Below, piece after piece: positions 8,700-17,323 of a DNA stretch of 64,000 nt (positions within the stretch are counted from its first letter, which is position 1; each line of letters opens with the position of its first letter). The notes under the pieces are model-generated. The model saw only the letters and a program-made list of their open reading frames with translations. It was not told the origin of the DNA and searched no databases. Source of the stretch: Candidatus Helarchaeota archaeon (GTDB lineage: Archaea; Asgardarchaeota; Lokiarchaeia; Helarchaeales; HEL-GB-A). Made by a program: the position numbers and the translations under genes. Location: contig JAEOSY010000106.1 in assembly GCA_016840125.1 (NCBI GenBank), positions 9,847-73,846 of the forward strand, given 5' to 3'.

Positions 8700-9575
8700 A
8701 TGGTTGAAGATTTTGATGAAATGAATGAAGAACTTGATATCTCAAAATTAAAACGGCGAAAAAAGAAGGAAGTAGCAAAAGATGATGATATCATTGCAGC
8801 AGCAACCTATGAAAAACAAATTTACCCAGGAATGGGAAAGGTTGCGGATCGCCGCCGAAAAATCTTAAATCCTGATAAACGATTGATCAAACTACGAGAT
8901 TTACCAGATGATGCAATCGTCTTACTATTAGGGCATCGACTTCCAGGAAGTTTATATAAGAGTGTCCACCCACCACTTGACGAATTGATAGAGGAATACG
9001 ATCCAGTTAAAGATATCGTAAAACCAACACCAGGAGCCAGAGCAGGAGACCGAATTCGCTTTGTGCAGTTCACTGACAGCTTTTGGCGACCACCATTTGC
9101 ACCGTGGTTAAGGGCTCGTTATTATTTTTCGCGGCTTAGGGGTGTGGATACTGTAATCTATTCGGGTCGGGAGATTATGGAACTCAGGGAGCGCGATCTT
9201 GAAGCTGCAACAAAAATTCTAATGGAAACCGAACTCTTAGATCCCGCAAGAACTGCAATCCGTGGAATCACAGTTCATGGTAGCAGTCTTCGACTTGATG
9301 AAAACGGCCTCATGTTTGACGCAAGACGCCGCTATGTCTTGAATAAAGAAACAGGGGAAGTTGTATATATCAAAAATATGCATGCCCATATTCTTGACAA
9401 ACCAATCTCCGTAGGAAGACCTTTCACAGAAGAAGAATTGGTGGATTTCGATGTTACATTTCGTTGGGATACTGAGATGTATAAATCCCGAACCGAGATC
9501 TTATCAGTAATTAATAGAATTCAGAAAGGGAGAGCTTTAGCAGGTTGGAATCCAGAAGCAGCAAATGATGTTTGA
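8700..9575 (+). CDS. mcrG: Methyl-/alkyl-coenzyme M reductase, gamma subunit
   Basis: A 291-residue McrG. From residue 37 on it follows the family: YEKQIYPG, LLGHRLPG, SVHPPLDEL, GARAGDRIRFVQFTDS, SGREIMELRERDLE, and DPARTAIRGITVHGSSLRLDENG. The first 36 residues are a Lys/Asp/Glu-rich extension absent from methanogen McrG (about 250 residues). Last gene of the mcr operon; the next gene is on the opposite strand. It completes the alpha2beta2gamma2 reductase set. Confidence 0.95.
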   Translation: MVEDFDEMNEELDISKLKRRKKKEVAKDDDIIAAATYEKQIYPGMGKVADRRRKILNPDKRLIKLRDLPDDAIVLLLGHRLPGSLYKSVHPPLDELIEEYDPVKDIVKPTPGARAGDRIRFVQFTDSFWRPPFAPWLRARYYFSRLRGVDTVIYSGREIMELRERDLEAATKILMETELLDPARTAIRGITVHGSSLRLDENGLMFDARRRYVLNKETGEVVYIKNMHAHILDKPISVGRPFTEEELVDFDVTFRWDTEMYKSRTEILSVINRIQKGRALAGWNPEAANDV

Positions 9576-9612
9576 TCTTTTTATAAAAAAGGATATAAAG
9601 TAAAAAGGGTGT

Positions 9613-10473
9613 TCATTCACCCGATACTCGTTTTTGATAGGCTTGTTTTCCTACCGGACAGACTGCTAAACATACGTTACATTGGGGGAAATCGCCTAAA
9701 CGATTCGTCCAACTCTCGAACAAGCGAATTTGGGGGTACTTTTCTTCATACTTTGGGATCATGATAGAGGCATTTGGTTTTGCTTCAATCCAATCAAGGG
9801 GTGGTTCTTGGACTTTTGTTAAGCGATACCATCCCATTGTAGCCCAAAGACAACGATTGAGATTGAAATTGAATGGGGGGTAGTTTTCAGGGTCAAATGC
9901 GCGTGTTGGGCAAGATTCAATGCATTTTTGGCATTTTACACAAATTTTATCGGCATATTTTGGTCCATCTGGTTTTAATGGGGCATCGGTGAGTACTGCG
10001 CCTAGTTGTACTCGAGCACCCCATTCAGGGGTCAGTAAAAGATTGCTAAGACCAATATCACCTAATCCAGCTAATTGACCAATATATCTCAGAGAAATAA
10101 CACCGGTCCATATATTTCGAGTTTCCTCACGAGGGATATCTGGCGCAATTGGGGTCGCGTCATATCCGAGCTTTTCTAACGTTTTAGTTATTCGAATAGC
10201 TATTCGCATCAATTCGTCGTTCATTGATTGTTGAACCTTAACATAATTTGCGTGAATGAGATCGTCCTCATGTTTCGACTCTACTGCGCTGTCAGGATAT
10301 TTCAAAGCAAAAACTACAATTGATTTCGCATCCGATACGAGATCATTAGGATCGGCATGGCCTTGTGACGAGCCTTTAGCTTTTTCTGCATCAGCAATTC
10401 CAATTAAATCCGCACCGAGCTTTATTGTTATTTTTTTAATTTGCTCGGTTAATTCTAGATCGTAATCTGGCAT
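9613..10473 (-). CDS. QueG-like / reductive-dehalogenase-like double [4Fe-4S] protein
   Basis: A 286-residue protein with an N-terminal alpha/beta half (GADLIGIADAEKA near 20, SIVVFALKYP near 50) like epoxyqueuosine reductase and related corrinoid-type proteins, and a C-terminal ferredoxin half with CVKCQKCIESCP near 178 and CNVCLAVCP near 269. The start follows TAGGAG. The C-terminal armadillo-like repeats of true QueG are missing and the length is short, so this belongs to the wider family of QueG-like ferredoxin proteins often seen near C1 or alkane genes. It converges on mcrG. Function in an Fe-S electron chain is likely; the substrate is unknown. Confidence 0.75.
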   Translation of the reverse strand: MPDYDLELTEQIKKITIKLGADLIGIADAEKAKGSSQGHADPNDLVSDAKSIVVFALKYPDSAVESKHEDDLIHANYVKVQQSMNDELMRIAIRITKTLEKLGYDATPIAPDIPREETRNIWTGVISLRYIGQLAGLGDIGLSNLLLTPEWGARVQLGAVLTDAPLKPDGPKYADKICVKCQKCIESCPTRAFDPENYPPFNFNLNRCLWATMGWYRLTKVQEPPLDWIEAKPNASIMIPKYEEKYPQIRLFESWTNRLGDFPQCNVCLAVCPVGKQAYQKRVSGE

Positions 10474-10485
10474 TTATTCCGGCTC

Positions 10486-11541
10486 CTATTTGAATCCTCG
10501 ATCAAAAACTGAAAAACCCATTTCAGATCCAATGGAAAAGAGCTTGAATTTCTTCTTCTTGGGAGTAACAATATCTAATTCTAATACTGGGAAGATGTAG
10601 ATTGGATACTGAGGTTTATCCATCTTGCTCTTTTGTAGGTTTTCGTACGTCTTTCTTGTATTACTGAGCATTTTCTTGGTGTTTGAATCCAACTGAAAGC
10701 CCAATTGAGCTACAACATCACTTTCGTTAAGTTTATTAATATCTCTGATTTGAATTCCTTCTACTTTCTGAATTGCGTTAGATAATCGATAGCCCAATTC
10801 CTTTTCCACATCCGCTCGGAAGAACAAATACGGTACGATCGCACCAGATTCTTTGAAGGGTACGGTGCCAAGAGCATAATTATAGAAATTTCCGTAGCCT
10901 TTACACTTATCGCATCGATATCTTGCATTTGCTTTACATTCTGGGCATGGAACTTTACCAGTTCCGCCGCAAGTCTTACATTCGAGGTTTCCTGTGCCAA
11001 AACAGGTTGGACAGTTGTATTTGATTTTCTTCTGAATTTTTTCCTTACCGTTTTTAAGAATGTTAACTTTAACTTCTTTTGATCCAGTCCCATCGCAGTC
11101 CTTACAACGAACGGCACCCTTCGCCTTACATTTCTTACAGCCGATTAATCGGTCTCCTTTGCATTTCTTACAATTGATATATCCAGTACCCTTGCATTTT
11201 TGGCAATTTACCGGATCGAGCGTTTCAAATAGAGGAACCTCTGATTTATCTTTCCATTTCTCACTATCGACGGGGCCTGTAAATTCGTAAAACTTGACCT
11301 TCCCGACTCCTTTAATATCTGTCCTTTTCTCTTCAGTGGCTGATGAGATATCCACCTTTTTCTCAGATTCAAAGTAAAATGTAGTGAATTTTTCAACGTT
11401 TTGAACGCTTTCAGCCGTCGAAATATTTGATTTGTTAAAGGGAACACCTTTGATTTTAAATTTTTTTTCTAAATCCTTAGCTTTCATCTTATTAATCCAT
11501 TTTTCAAAAACTTCATCCGTATTAGGAGATTTTACTGGCAT
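10486..11541 (-). CDS. DnaJ-type zinc-cluster (CxxCxGxG) protein without J domain
   Basis: A 351-residue protein counted from the ATG at 11541 (GAGGAC upstream; an ATG at 11580 in the same frame lacks a good ribosome site). Residues about 110-220 hold nine or more CxxC pairs, several of the DnaJ form CxxCxGxG (CQKCKGTG, CKDCDGTG, CPTCFGTG, CKTCGGTG). There is no HPD-containing J domain. The N-terminus is charged, and the C-terminal part is a mixed alpha/beta region ending FSVFDRGFK. Similar zinc hairpins bind unfolded protein. It lies 12 bp upstream of the QueG-like gene on the same strand and may share its transcript. Confidence 0.75.
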   Translation of the reverse strand: MPVKSPNTDEVFEKWINKMKAKDLEKKFKIKGVPFNKSNISTAESVQNVEKFTTFYFESEKKVDISSATEEKRTDIKGVGKVKFYEFTGPVDSEKWKDKSEVPLFETLDPVNCQKCKGTGYINCKKCKGDRLIGCKKCKAKGAVRCKDCDGTGSKEVKVNILKNGKEKIQKKIKYNCPTCFGTGNLECKTCGGTGKVPCPECKANARYRCDKCKGYGNFYNYALGTVPFKESGAIVPYLFFRADVEKELGYRLSNAIQKVEGIQIRDINKLNESDVVAQLGFQLDSNTKKMLSNTRKTYENLQKSKMDKPQYPIYIFPVLELDIVTPKKKKFKLFSIGSEMGFSVFDRGFK

Positions 11542-11666
11542 ATATTCGTCCTCTTTAATTATTCTTTTATAAATTAACATAATCCTTTCTTATTTTCAGC
11601 GATAATTTAAAAAATATCGTTGATCATGCAAAAAAGGTTTGAAAATTGATGTAATAATTTATTAGA

Positions 11667-11682
11667 GTTTTATTAATAAAAC
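11667..11682. repeat. 16-bp perfect palindrome upstream of zinc-cluster gene
   Basis: GTTTTATTAATAAAAC reads the same on both strands. It lies 126 bp upstream of the start of the DnaJ-type zinc-cluster gene, between that gene and a 62-residue gene. It may be an operator or simply an AT-rich promoter element. Confidence 0.35.
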
Positions 11683-11720
11683 GGTTTCTAAGCTTTTTGG
11701 GGGACGGACAACCCAAAAGA

Positions 11721-11909
11721 TCATTTTGTGAGGAGAGTTTCCAACTTCGTTATATGTTTTTTTATAAAGTTGATAGTGGGCAGGACTTCAATATTCGTTC
11801 CTTTTACTATCTCAACTACAAATCTTTCGGATTCACTCTTAATTTCCATTAAATTTTCAATAAATTGTTCCTGACTTTCCGTTGATAGTTCAGAAAATTT
11901 TTTATCCAT
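11721..11909 (-). CDS. Small helical protein, 62 residues
   Basis: A short gene with a strong ribosome site (AAAGGGGTGG) at a proper distance before its ATG, which is the main reason to believe it. The product is charged and helical (FSELSTESQEQFIENLMEIK), with no Cys or membrane segment. It follows the GTPase and longin-like genes on the same strand, so it could be a third member of that operon. Family not recognised. Confidence 0.6.
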   Translation of the reverse strand: MDKKFSELSTESQEQFIENLMEIKSESERFVVEIVKGTNIEVLPTINFIKKHITKLETLLTK

Positions 11910-11964
11910 AAATCCACCCCTTTTTCACTTAAAAATGATTTAATTGTTCTTAAATTTCTTAAAA

Positions 11965-12384
11965 TCATAAAAGTTCATCACATATATCATTAAATCCTTC
12001 GAAAGGTTTAATATCATGATCCCAGTGTTGTAAGAGAGTTCCATACATCTCTATGAATTTTTTGTCTATTTTATTCATTAATTGAGTGATAGGCTTTTGA
12101 TTACGTACGGTAAGAGAATCAACAATATAGACCGATTGAAAAATGCCATGATCTTTGACAATGAGATGAGTTTTACTGAATTTCACATAATCCAGTTTAT
12201 CTTCGGGTTTCAATAATTTATTCCCTTGTAAGAGATTAATAAGGGCGCTAAAGGCACCGATAAATCCACTGATATTCATGGAGAGTTGTTCAAAGATAGG
12301 AACATCTGTTTTTGTGCCCCACTGGAAAATAGGACAATTTGATTGCGTCATCATGAAAAACTTTATTGAATTCTTAGCTGGCAT
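11965..12384 (-). CDS. Longin/roadblock-like partner of the adjacent GTPase
   Basis: A 139-residue alpha/beta protein with alternating strands and helices: FQWGTKTDVPIFEQLSMNIS, a GFIGAFSALINLL helix, KLDYVKFSKTHLIVKDHGIF strands, and a long C-terminal helix. The order (strand pair, helix, strands, helix) and the size fit longin-like domains, and its GFIGAFSAL segment matches the GFLTALSSF segment of the longin-like protein encoded at 13851. It starts 13 bp after the GTPase stop on the same strand. Longin and roadblock proteins bind small GTPases as effectors or exchange factors, so the two probably interact. Confidence 0.6.
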   Translation of the reverse strand: MPAKNSIKFFMMTQSNCPIFQWGTKTDVPIFEQLSMNISGFIGAFSALINLLQGNKLLKPEDKLDYVKFSKTHLIVKDHGIFQSVYIVDSLTVRNQKPITQLMNKIDKKFIEMYGTLLQHWDHDIKPFEGFNDICDELL

Positions 12385-12397
12385 TTAAAACCTCACT

Positions 12398-13078
12398 CTA
12401 TTTTCGAGTCCATCCCAACTTCTCAGCTAGTTCTAATAATAATTGGCGGAGTGCTTCTTGAGCTCCCCAACCTTCCAATGCAGATGCATTCACAAATGGA
12501 TACTTTTCAAATGTACTATCGTAAAAAGCAATAGTTTTTCTTATAAACCCGGCTTTCCCCTTATCAGTCTTTATGAGATCTTGTTTATTGCAAATAAACA
12601 CTGCGGGGATTTTTGGGAGTTCGTCACCTAAGAAAGATTTCAACTCTTCAAAAGCAGTAATTATTTTTTGAACGCTAGAAAAATCCAAGTGCAATTGAAG
12701 CAGAGCACTATCAACAAAGAATAAAATTCCTTGTACTCCTATGGCGGTGGCCTGGCGTAATGGATAAAATATCTGCTGTCCGCATGTGTCAAATAAATTG
12801 ATTATAATATCTTTATCACGGGGACTATAATCGGCTTCTTGGTGAAACAACATTTCCCCCTTATCATAATCAGGAGTTGCTATTAAAATCCCAAAGTTAG
12901 TGTACATGGATGTAGGAATCATCTGATCCATAGCTAAATTCCATGCTTGTTGCTCCTCTTTTGTTGGCATCCGTTGCTGCTCTCCGAGTAAATGGCAATT
13001 TTTAACCAGCAATTTTAGGGTGGTGGTTTTACCGGCACCACTAAGTCCTGATAACATGATTTTAATGGAATATGTCAT
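12398..13078 (-). CDS. Small GTPase, Arf/MglA-like
   Basis: A 226-residue GTPase with all G motifs: G1 GLSGAGKT (11-18), G3 DTCGQQ near 97-102, G4 NKQD near 165, and G5 NASA near 198. An insert of about 30 residues after G1 carries a Gln/Met-rich helix, and the DTCGQ G3 box with a long switch region resembles MglA- and Arf-like families. No lipidation Cys at the C-terminus. It is divergent from a Rab-like GTPase gene with 184 bp between, and it is followed by a longin-like gene, so the region holds two GTPase/partner pairs in mirror arrangement. Confidence 0.9.
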   Translation of the reverse strand: MTYSIKIMLSGLSGAGKTTTLKLLVKNCHLLGEQQRMPTKEEQQAWNLAMDQMIPTSMYTNFGILIATPDYDKGEMLFHQEADYSPRDKDIIINLFDTCGQQIFYPLRQATAIGVQGILFFVDSALLQLHLDFSSVQKIITAFEELKSFLGDELPKIPAVFICNKQDLIKTDKGKAGFIRKTIAFYDSTFEKYPFVNASALEGWGAQEALRQLLLELAEKLGWTRK

Positions 13079-13262
13079 TCTTTTCCTCCTTTCACAAATT
13101 ATTCACAGATTTCTCTATTTATATCATAAAAACTCGCTAAACTGTAATTTTATAATATGATTATATCAAATTCGCCAATATATTTGTTTTTTCTATTTAA
13201 AAAAAAGTGAAGGATTGAATAATTAAGTTTTTATTGAAGAATTAAGAATTTAGACAAGATAC
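13079..13262. promoter_or_regulatory. Divergent promoter region between two GTPase operons
   Basis: 184 bp without a gene. AT-rich stretches suited to TATA boxes occur around 13145-13165 and 13190-13210. The Rab-like gene at 13263 has no clear purine-rich ribosome site directly before its ATG, so it may be translated from a short leader. Promoter placement is inference. Confidence 0.35.
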
Positions 13263-13850
13263 ATGTCGCGGTTCACTTTCAAAATCGTGTTAATCGGTGA
13301 CCAAGCCGTAGGGAAAACCTCCCTTGTCCTGCGGTATATAAATGACACGTTCAGCGAACATTATATATCCACAATTGGTGCTGACTTTCTAATAAAAGAT
13401 TTACACTTAATGGGGGCACCAGTACGATTGATGATATGGGATCTCGGTGGTCAGGAACAGTGGGAGGGAATTCGGGCGCGATACATGCAGGGTTCGGATG
13501 GTGTTATTCTAATTTTTGATGTCAGCAGAAAACAAGACCTTGAGTATTACATCTCTAATTGGATCAAAGAGGTTAAGGATTTTATAGGGGAAAAAGTACC
13601 TATAGTAATTGTAGGGAATAAAATGGATTTAAAGCCCCAAATAAGCCTCAAATATGCAGAGAATTATGTGAAAAGTCTAAATTATCATTATGTTGAAACG
13701 AGTGCTAAACTAGGAACCCATGTTGAAGAGATGTTTCAGAGAATAGCATCAGAGATCGTTCTGACAAAAGCAGAATACGTTAAAAGACTCAAAGGAATAC
13801 AGGATACAGACATTTCAGATATTTTCTCCAAAATGAGGAGAGAGAAATGA
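13263..13850 (+). CDS. Ras-superfamily GTPase, Rab-like
   Basis: A 195-residue GTPase close to eukaryotic Rab/Ras proteins: G1 GDQAVGKTS (12-20), effector-loop Thr in YISTIGADF, G3 WDLGGQE (59-65, Gln65 present), G4 NKMD (119-122), G5 ETSAK (145-149). The Rab F1-like IGADF segment is present. No C-terminal Cys motif for prenylation, as usual in Asgard archaea; the tail is basic (SKMRREK). The following longin-like gene starts immediately after its stop codon, so the pair is a tight operon. Confidence 0.95.
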   Translation: MSRFTFKIVLIGDQAVGKTSLVLRYINDTFSEHYISTIGADFLIKDLHLMGAPVRLMIWDLGGQEQWEGIRARYMQGSDGVILIFDVSRKQDLEYYISNWIKEVKDFIGEKVPIVIVGNKMDLKPQISLKYAENYVKSLNYHYVETSAKLGTHVEEMFQRIASEIVLTKAEYVKRLKGIQDTDISDIFSKMRREK

Positions 13851-14354
13851 ATGATTCATCATGTATGGCTAATTAGTCGAAGCGGAATATGTGTATTGGA
13901 TAGAAATTACACAGGATTTCGCGTGAATAAACAACTTTTTGCCGGCTTTCTAACAGCTTTGAGTTCGTTTGCCACCCAATTAAACAAAAAACTTGATTTA
14001 TTAACGATGGGTGATGTCAGTATCTTTTACGAGTTAGAGGGTAATTTAATTATCGCGATGGCCGTTGATAGCGATGACAATGATAAAGAAATGCGGCGGA
14101 AGATTAGAGAGATCCGAGAAGAATTTTCGTTGAAATATGGAGTTATACTCGAGGATTGGGATGGAAATCTGGCTTACTTTGATCCATTCCTTAAAGATTT
14201 GGATCGTATTTTAATGCTTGATTGGAATTTTGAATATAATGCGAAAATTAAATCAGACGAAATAAAGCCTGAATATCCCACGAAAGCTGTGATTAATATA
14301 AGCCAGCGAGGAATGGATTTATTTCAGGCATTAAGAGAAAAAGCCGAAAAATAA
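13851..14354 (+). CDS. Longin-like domain protein, partner of Rab-like GTPase
   Basis: A 167-residue protein starting directly after the GTPase stop. The N-terminus (MIHHVWLISRSGICVLDRNY) followed by GFLTALSSFATQL and a strand run (LLTMGDVSIFYELEGNLIIAMAV) is the longin pattern seen in SNARE, TRAPP and SRX proteins and many Asgard proteins. The protein encoded at 48525-49406 opens almost the same way (MIHNLYIISEGGVAIYTKNF). C-terminal residues 100-167 are a charged helical tail. Probable regulator or effector of the Rab-like GTPase. Confidence 0.8.
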   Translation: MIHHVWLISRSGICVLDRNYTGFRVNKQLFAGFLTALSSFATQLNKKLDLLTMGDVSIFYELEGNLIIAMAVDSDDNDKEMRRKIREIREEFSLKYGVILEDWDGNLAYFDPFLKDLDRILMLDWNFEYNAKIKSDEIKPEYPTKAVINISQRGMDLFQALREKAEK

Positions 14355-14365
14355 AGATTTTTCAT

Positions 14366-14545
14366 TCATTCCAATTTTCTATACATATTTTTAGAGATAC
14401 GAACTATTTTTCCCGAGCTGTAGAATTGGTTAAGAATATTCCGTGCTTCTCTTTTATCTTCAGCTTCCATTCCAAGAAGTTCCATTATTTGAATGAGCGA
14501 GAATTCAATCCCTAGCTCGTCTTTTATCTGTTCCCATAAGCCCAT
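14366..14545 (-). CDS. Small 59-residue protein, possible winged-helix fragment
   Basis: A short minus-strand frame from ATG 14545 with AGAAGG about 8 bp upstream. The product opens MGLWEQIKDELGIEFSLIQI and continues through an acidic helix to end KIVRISKNMYRKLE, a helix-helix-strand layout like half a winged helix. It converges on the longin-like gene, whose stop is only 11 bp away. Family not recognised; the ribosome site and full use of the gap support it being real. Confidence 0.55.
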   Translation of the reverse strand: MGLWEQIKDELGIEFSLIQIMELLGMEAEDKREARNILNQFYSSGKIVRISKNMYRKLE

Positions 14546-14677
14546 GAAGAAAACCTTCTAGCATTATTGCTTAATTTACTACCTTTTTTATAAAAAAGTA
14601 AAAGAATCTAATCTAAAAAGTTATTGATGTGTTCATATTTTATAAAAGAGATTTAATCTTTTAGGAAGGTTTGTTTT

Positions 14678-16213
14678 ATGGGAAAAGAACTCGTGGCAGT
14701 AATTGATGCGGGAACGACAGGTTTGCGTACAATGATTTTTGAAACTAATGGAATTGAAATTGGTAGGGATTATAAGGAATATCAGAGTTTTTTTCCAAAG
14801 CCTGCATGGGTGGAGCAGAATGCTGATGATTGGTGGCAGGCAGTTATGCTTACAGCTCAAAATGTCCTCAAGAAGAATAGCATTAATGCTTCAGATATTA
14901 TTGGAATCAGTGTTACAAATCAAAGAGAAACCATTGTTCCGGTAGATGAAAACGGAAATCCTTTGAGGAAGGCTCTGGTTTGGCAGGATCGTCGTACCAT
15001 TCCTGAATGTGAGAAAATAAGGAACATAATAGGAAATGATAAGATTTATACTATAACGGGGCTCACAATAGATCCTTATTTTTCAGCATCAAAAATTCTC
15101 TTTATAAAAGTTAATCAGCCTGACATTTTTTCACAAACCCACAAGTTCCTGCTTGTTCATGATTTCATAGAAATGAAATTAAGTGAGCGATTTATTACTG
15201 ATTGGTCCAATGCATCCAGGACAATGCTATTTGACATTGAAAAACATGATTGGAGTAAGGAAATTTGTGAGACCTTAGAAATTCCAATTGAGAAAATGCC
15301 TCAGTCATATCCTTCTGGTCAGATTATAGGGGAAGTAACAAAAGAGGCGGCTCATGAAACGGGATTTATCGAAGGTACTCCAATTATTAGTGGCGCAGGG
15401 GATCAACAAGCAGGAGCATTAGGATTAGGGGTTGTGAGTAGAGGGCGTTTGTCTTGCACGACTGGTACCGGTACTTTTCTTATAGCCTTCTTAGATAAAC
15501 CACTTCGAGATACCCATAAACGGGCGCTTTGTAGCTGTCATGCAGTTCCTGAGGCATGGGTGATGGAGGCATCCATGTTCACGACAGGGGCTCTTTATCG
15601 GTGGTTCAGGGATCAAATGAGCGAGTATGAAAAAGACAAGGCAAAGGAAGAGGGAAAGGATCCGTATGAGTTATTGAATAATCAAGCTGCACAGTCGCCA
15701 CCTGGGGCAAATGGAATTATTATCATCCCTCATTTTGCAGGAGCGGGTGCCCCGCATTGGAATCCCCATAGTCGTGGAGTTATTACGGGTCTCGCGCTTG
15801 GGCACACCCGGAATGATGTGATAAAAGCAATTATGGAGAGTATCTGCCTCGAAATCCGCAAAAATATGGCGGTATTGCGTGATTTGAACATTCCAACCAA
15901 TGAGGTGCGGGTTACTGGTGGAATGACACGAAGCATGGTCTTTAATCAAGTCCAGGCAGATGTGTATGGTATTCCAGTCCTATTGAGTTCGACAGAGGAA
16001 GCGACTGCTTTGGGAGCAGCAATGCTTATTCTGAAAGGAATGAAAATTTATAAGACTTACGAAGAGATTGCAGACAATATGGTGAAGATTAGTGATACTT
16101 TGAAGCCCAATCATGAAAATCAAGAAAAATATCTGAAAATTTTTAACATGTCTGAAAAAATCTATAATACCTTGGAAAAAGAAAAGCTCTTTCAAGAACT
16201 GAGTAATATCTAA
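14678..16213 (+). CDS. glpK: FGGY-family kinase, glycerol kinase-like
   Basis: A 511-residue FGGY kinase. N-terminal phosphate loop DAGTTGLR (10-17), glycerol-site residues as in GlpK: Arg83-Glu84 in NQRET, Trp102 in VWQDRRT, Tyr in DPYFSASK, and Asp-Gln in GAGDQQAGALG. The C-terminal lobe has TGTGTFL and TGGMTRSMVFNQVQADV. GlpK makes glycerol-3-phosphate, which in archaea can feed catabolism or interconversion with membrane glycerol phosphates. DAGTTG instead of the usual DQGTTS means another FGGY substrate cannot be excluded. A TAGGAAGG ribosome site precedes the ATG. Single transcription unit, convergent with the next gene. Confidence 0.8.
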   Translation: MGKELVAVIDAGTTGLRTMIFETNGIEIGRDYKEYQSFFPKPAWVEQNADDWWQAVMLTAQNVLKKNSINASDIIGISVTNQRETIVPVDENGNPLRKALVWQDRRTIPECEKIRNIIGNDKIYTITGLTIDPYFSASKILFIKVNQPDIFSQTHKFLLVHDFIEMKLSERFITDWSNASRTMLFDIEKHDWSKEICETLEIPIEKMPQSYPSGQIIGEVTKEAAHETGFIEGTPIISGAGDQQAGALGLGVVSRGRLSCTTGTGTFLIAFLDKPLRDTHKRALCSCHAVPEAWVMEASMFTTGALYRWFRDQMSEYEKDKAKEEGKDPYELLNNQAAQSPPGANGIIIIPHFAGAGAPHWNPHSRGVITGLALGHTRNDVIKAIMESICLEIRKNMAVLRDLNIPTNEVRVTGGMTRSMVFNQVQADVYGIPVLLSSTEEATALGAAMLILKGMKIYKTYEEIADNMVKISDTLKPNHENQEKYLKIFNMSEKIYNTLEKEKLFQELSNI

Positions 16214-16226
16214 GAGTTTGGTATTT

Positions 16227-16616
16227 TCAGGATTCTTCAATTTTTTTTATGAACATTAAAGGGAAATCAAGTTCCTTCACGTGTTTCATACCTAGATGCA
16301 CTTGGGTATCACCATACTGAGAAATTATTTCCAACTCAAGTTTATCGCCTGTTAGAACAGAATAATCATAAGTATGGTCGTAGGATCGTAGAGTGTCTTC
16401 ACTTATATTTACATTAATGTTTTTGATAAAGGGCTGGATGCCCATAGTTTTTTCAATCGTTTCTTTTATCAGGGGAACAAGTTCCTTGGTGATGGGAATT
16501 CCAGTAAATTGATGAAATATTGCACCTAAAGTGATTGCACCTTCAAAAATTGCCCGGTCTCTATCGCTTACCTCAGTTCCAAAATACTTCTTCGCTATCG
16601 CTTCAAATTTTTCCAT
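16227..16616 (-). CDS. mptD: Archaeal dihydroneopterin aldolase MptD
   Basis: A 129-residue protein matching the archaeal MptD family by its SDRDRAIFEGAITLGAIFHQ segment followed by GIPITKE and a C-terminal strand pair ending HVKELDFPLMFIKK. MptD converts 7,8-dihydroneopterin to 6-hydroxymethyl-dihydropterin and glycolaldehyde in methanopterin/folate synthesis. It stands alone here, but mptA and a DHPS-like gene of the same pathway lie at 32.7-35.2 kb. Assignment is from memory of the family pattern. Confidence 0.75.
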   Translation of the reverse strand: MEKFEAIAKKYFGTEVSDRDRAIFEGAITLGAIFHQFTGIPITKELVPLIKETIEKTMGIQPFIKNINVNISEDTLRSYDHTYDYSVLTGDKLELEIISQYGDTQVHLGMKHVKELDFPLMFIKKIEES

Positions 16617-16687
16617 AATAGAACACCTAGTGAATAAAAAAAATAGATGTTAACTCTTATACTTTTAATTATAAATAATTCATAAAG

Positions 16688-17323
16688 GTGCTGAAAATAA
16701 GTCTCCTGAAGAAATTGAACCTGATACCACATTACATTTACGAAACGATCGTGACCACATACAATATAGAAGATAAATCACCCAATGCGGCCCCAATGGG
16801 GATTATTTTTTTAGATGAGACGCGGGTGATTATTTCACCATTTAATTCGACCAAAACATACCGAAATATTGTGGAGTATGGTTGTGCAGTAATAAATTTT
16901 ACTTATGATCTGGAATTATTTTTTGAGAGCGCATTTAGTACTACAAAACCAAAACTATCATTAAATTACTTTAATCCGGCTGCAAAAATAAACGCGCCCA
17001 GATTAAATAATAGTATAGTATCTATTGAATTCAGATCTCGTGAAATACAGAAAGGCAAGGATCGTTCTAAAATCACGGGGGATATTATTACGTGGGAAAT
17101 ATCAGCAAAACCTTTCCATCCAATTAATAGAGGATTTACGCTCGTTCTAGAATCTATTATTCACGCGACCAGAATTGTATCATTTAAGAACGACACCGAG
17201 AAGGTAAGAAATCTTAAAGATTTGATTACAGAATATCAAATTATTATCGAAAAAGTGGCTCCTACTGGAAACTACTCTAAGATTATGACCCAAATTCAAA
17301 AAATAATAAAAAATAAGAATTAG
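16688..17323 (+). CDS. DUF447 family flavin-reductase-like protein
   Basis: A 211-residue protein with the DUF447 pattern: YETIVTTYN near 18, PNAAPMGII near 32, and FNSTKTYRNIVEYGCAVINF near 52. The fold is like FMN-binding split-barrel flavin reductases; the archaeal family has no established reaction. Starts at GTG 16688; the ribosome site is weak and an internal start is possible. Its last 4 bp overlap the end of the giant surface-protein gene on the other strand. Confidence 0.75.
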   Translation: MLKISLLKKLNLIPHYIYETIVTTYNIEDKSPNAAPMGIIFLDETRVIISPFNSTKTYRNIVEYGCAVINFTYDLELFFESAFSTTKPKLSLNYFNPAAKINAPRLNNSIVSIEFRSREIQKGKDRSKITGDIITWEISAKPFHPINRGFTLVLESIIHATRIVSFKNDTEKVRNLKDLITEYQIIIEKVAPTGNYSKIMTQIQKIIKNKN

